A stretch of 53,010 bases of DNA from Anaerolineae bacterium (GTDB taxonomy: Bacteria; Chloroflexota; Anaerolineae; Anaerolineales; Anaerolineaceae). Where the stretch lies: NCBI GenBank assembly GCA_013178185.1, contig JABLXC010000026.1, forward strand, positions 1-53,010, given 5' to 3'. Within the stretch, counting starts at the first letter, position 1, and the number at the start of each line of letters is the position of its first letter. This document shows positions 51,447 to 53,010 of this stretch, piece by piece. Both the position numbers and the translations under genes were made by a program. The notes under the pieces are model-generated. The model ran no database searches, was not told the origin of the DNA, and saw nothing but the letters and a program-made list of their open reading frames with translations.

Positions 51447-52475
51447 ATGAAAGCAAGAAAATGGGTGTACATTCTCACGGCAATAATTATGATCATGACA
51501 ATGCTGGCCTCGTGCGCGCAGCAGCCAGCAGCTCCGGCCGAACCCGCCAAACAGGCCGATCAGGCTGAGCAACCGAAAAAAATAAAGATCGCTTGCCTGA
51601 CAGGGAATATTGACGATAATGGTTGGAATACAGCCGGGTACCGCGGGTGTAAAGCGGCGGCAGATCAGTTTGGCGCTGAAATGGATTCTAACGAAGAAGT
51701 TTCGATCCAAACTGCTGAAAAGGTACTGCGCGATTATGCCAGCCAGGGATACGACCTGATTATCTGTCACAGCTCCACCTCGAAAGAAGCCATTTTTAAT
51801 ACTGCCAAGGATTATCCGGAAACCAAGTTTTTATGGACGGATGGTGACGAAGCCTCAGGTAACGTGGCAGTAATCAAGCCTTGGTCCCAAGAAGCCTCTT
51901 ACCTGGCGGGTATCCTGGCTGGAAAAATGACCAAGTCCAACATCATTGGAGTTGTAGGCGGGATGGATATTCCCAGCACGCACCGCAGTTATTATGGTTT
52001 TGAGATGGGCGTCAAAGAGGTAAACCCGGATGCGAAATTGATGGTGGCCTGGATCGGTAATTTTGTAGATATGAAAGCTGGAAAAGAAGCGGCTTTATCG
52101 CAGATCGAAGCTGGCGCGGACATCGTCTGGGGGAATGGCGATGGGCAGAATATTGGTGTGTTGCAAGCCGCTGAGGAAAAGAATGTTTATGCAATTGGGG
52201 CGGTGACCGACCAATATAATGTGGCGCCAAAAGTGGTTCTCACCAGTGTGGACTGGGGTTTCTTATATGGGATGCCTCTGGTTGTGAAGGATATCGTGGA
52301 CGGAAAATTTGAGGGCAAGGTGTATGATATCAGTCTTGCCCAGGGGGCTGACCTTTCACCCTATCATGATAATGCAGACAAAATCCCTGATGATGTAAAG
52401 AAACTGATCGAAGAAAAACGAAAAGCAATCATCGACGGCACGCTTAAGATCCCCATTGTTGATACCGCTCAGTAA
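51447..52475 (+). CDS. BMP-family substrate-binding lipoprotein, second system
   Basis: About 342 residues: signal and lipobox MLASC, a short Ala/Pro/Gln linker, then a BMP domain (DDNGWNTAGYRGCKAA, YLAGILAGKM, EAGADIVWGNGDGQN, VLTSVDWG). It differs enough from the lipoprotein at 10413 to suggest another ligand. I start at the ATG at 51447 (GGAGG 9 nt upstream). It is the last gene of the second transporter unit and is followed by a terminator. Gene order differs from the first system, where the lipoprotein follows the ATPase. Confidence 0.88.
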   Translation: MKARKWVYILTAIIMIMTMLASCAQQPAAPAEPAKQADQAEQPKKIKIACLTGNIDDNGWNTAGYRGCKAAADQFGAEMDSNEEVSIQTAEKVLRDYASQGYDLIICHSSTSKEAIFNTAKDYPETKFLWTDGDEASGNVAVIKPWSQEASYLAGILAGKMTKSNIIGVVGGMDIPSTHRSYYGFEMGVKEVNPDAKLMVAWIGNFVDMKAGKEAALSQIEAGADIVWGNGDGQNIGVLQAAEEKNVYAIGAVTDQYNVAPKVVLTSVDWGFLYGMPLVVKDIVDGKFEGKVYDISLAQGADLSPYHDNADKIPDDVKKLIEEKRKAIIDGTLKIPIVDTAQ

Positions 52476-52519
52476 TCTGAATTACACAAAATCCAAGAAC
52501 ATCCTTTGACCTAACCGTA

Positions 52520-52560
52520 TGCCCTCCCTCCCCTTTTCAGGGAAGGGAGGGGCACTTTTT
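52520..52560 (+). terminator. Intrinsic terminator of the second BMP operon
   Basis: TGCCCTCCCTCCCC and GGAAGGGAGGGGCA form a long GC-rich stem with one bulge and one mismatch, followed by five T and an AT tract. It lies 44 nt after the lipoprotein stop. Confidence 0.75.
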
Positions 52561-53010
52561 AATTATACATCGGCTGCCTGGTGTTTGCGAAGGAACGTAT
52601 TCATTAGTTACAGTCACGAATTTCCATAGAAAGGGTTGAAAAAAGAGAGAGTTCCAATCACTATTGAAGTTGGCAAACCCAACAGAGAAAGGGACTCTCA
52701 ATGACAGACGGATCTGTCCAAATCAGTATAACAATAAGGGTAGCAAAAAGGGAACAGAAAATTGAAAGAAAAATCAAAATAGAAGTGACCTTACCCCCAA
52801 AAACTGGCCCAGGGGATAAGTGGTAAATCACCAAAAGAAGTGATTATCATGAAAGGACTGAGGTGAGGGAAATGGCAAAAAAGGAGAGTGGCTAAAATAG
52901 TGGATCAAGGAAATCCCTCACATGGGCTGGATAGGCAGGGTACAGTTGCTTGTAGAGTTGACGCCTGTTATAGCAGTAGATAAATACACGCAAGGCGCAC
53001 TCCAGTGCGT
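52561..53010. other. Purine-rich end region without a recognised gene
   Basis: I see no convincing gene in these 450 bases. A 41-codon frame (52701-52826) encodes a Lys/Arg-rich peptide with VAKREQKIERKIKIEV; no ribosome binding site is visible. A hairpin of GAGAGTTCC (from 52651) with GGGACTCTC, and an inner GTTGG/CCCAAC, lies just before it. A frame starting ATG at 52922 (GWIGRVQLLVELTPVIAVD) is open to the window edge and may be the start of a gene or a decayed insertion element; I do not recognise it. Confidence 0.3.

Overview
The window looks like chromosomal DNA of a Chloroflexota bacterium, most likely class Anaerolineae. This is an inference from gene content: LysW-carrier lysine biosynthesis, several BMP-type and sugar ABC transporters, lipoproteins with Thr/Pro-rich linkers and NBR1-like domains, and families of small zinc-ribbon proteins. 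No ribosomal RNA or marker gene is present to confirm it. Genes are dense on both strands, with many 1-30 nt overlaps and good GGAG-type ribosome binding sites.

Region 1 (1-8.1 kb): the 3' end of a molybdenum hydroxylase (xanthine dehydrogenase type), then a minus-strand unit. The unit holds a DeoR regulator, a sugar-type ABC transporter (binding lipoprotein and two permeases, no ATPase), a D-2-hydroxyacid dehydrogenase and a cytoplasmic 5'-nucleotidase-like phosphoesterase. TGATCA boxes occur upstream of the regulator and on the -10 box of the transporter. A tRNA-Lys(CTT) follows. Region 2 (8.4-16.3 kb): a BMP-family (nucleoside-type) ABC transporter with a long structured leader, followed by a homologue of methenyl-tetrahydromethanopterin cyclohydrolase and an amidohydrolase/deaminase. 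Region 3 (16.3-31.6 kb): ordinary accessory genes, including an alkyltransferase-like protein, Tag glycosylase, a large lipoprotein, a small nucleotidyltransferase/ankyrin/DinB/Nudix cluster, a phospholipase-D lipoprotein, three coupled zinc-ribbon proteins, two polytopic membrane proteins, a TPR histidine kinase, an OsmC protein and a HAD hydrolase.

Region 4 (31.7-42.4 kb) is the most interesting part. It is a complete alpha-aminoadipate/LysW lysine operon: lysW, lysX-like, lysY, lysZ, lysJ, lysK, then homocitrate synthase, both homoaconitase subunits, homoisocitrate dehydrogenase and a second lysX-like gene. Between lysK and homocitrate synthase lies a textbook ribosome-mediated attenuator: a 31-codon leader peptide with six Lys codons, a pause hairpin, a perfect 12-bp antiterminator and a perfect 12-bp terminator. 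The front half of the operon (possibly shared with arginine synthesis) would be expressed without this gate, while the lysine-committed half would be gated by charged tRNA-Lys. A second terminator with an alternative pairing precedes lysW.

Region 5 (42.5-53 kb): a HEPN/MNT pair with altered catalytic residues; an ACR3 arsenite exporter with two matching dyad operators; a deletion-fused response-regulator/histidine-kinase remnant; an 8-oxoguanine-deaminase-like amidohydrolase divergent from a GntR regulator; and a second BMP-type ABC transporter. The last 450 bases hold nothing I recognise. The two BMP transporters, two deaminases and the xanthine-dehydrogenase end suggest purine (or pterin) scavenging as a recurring theme.
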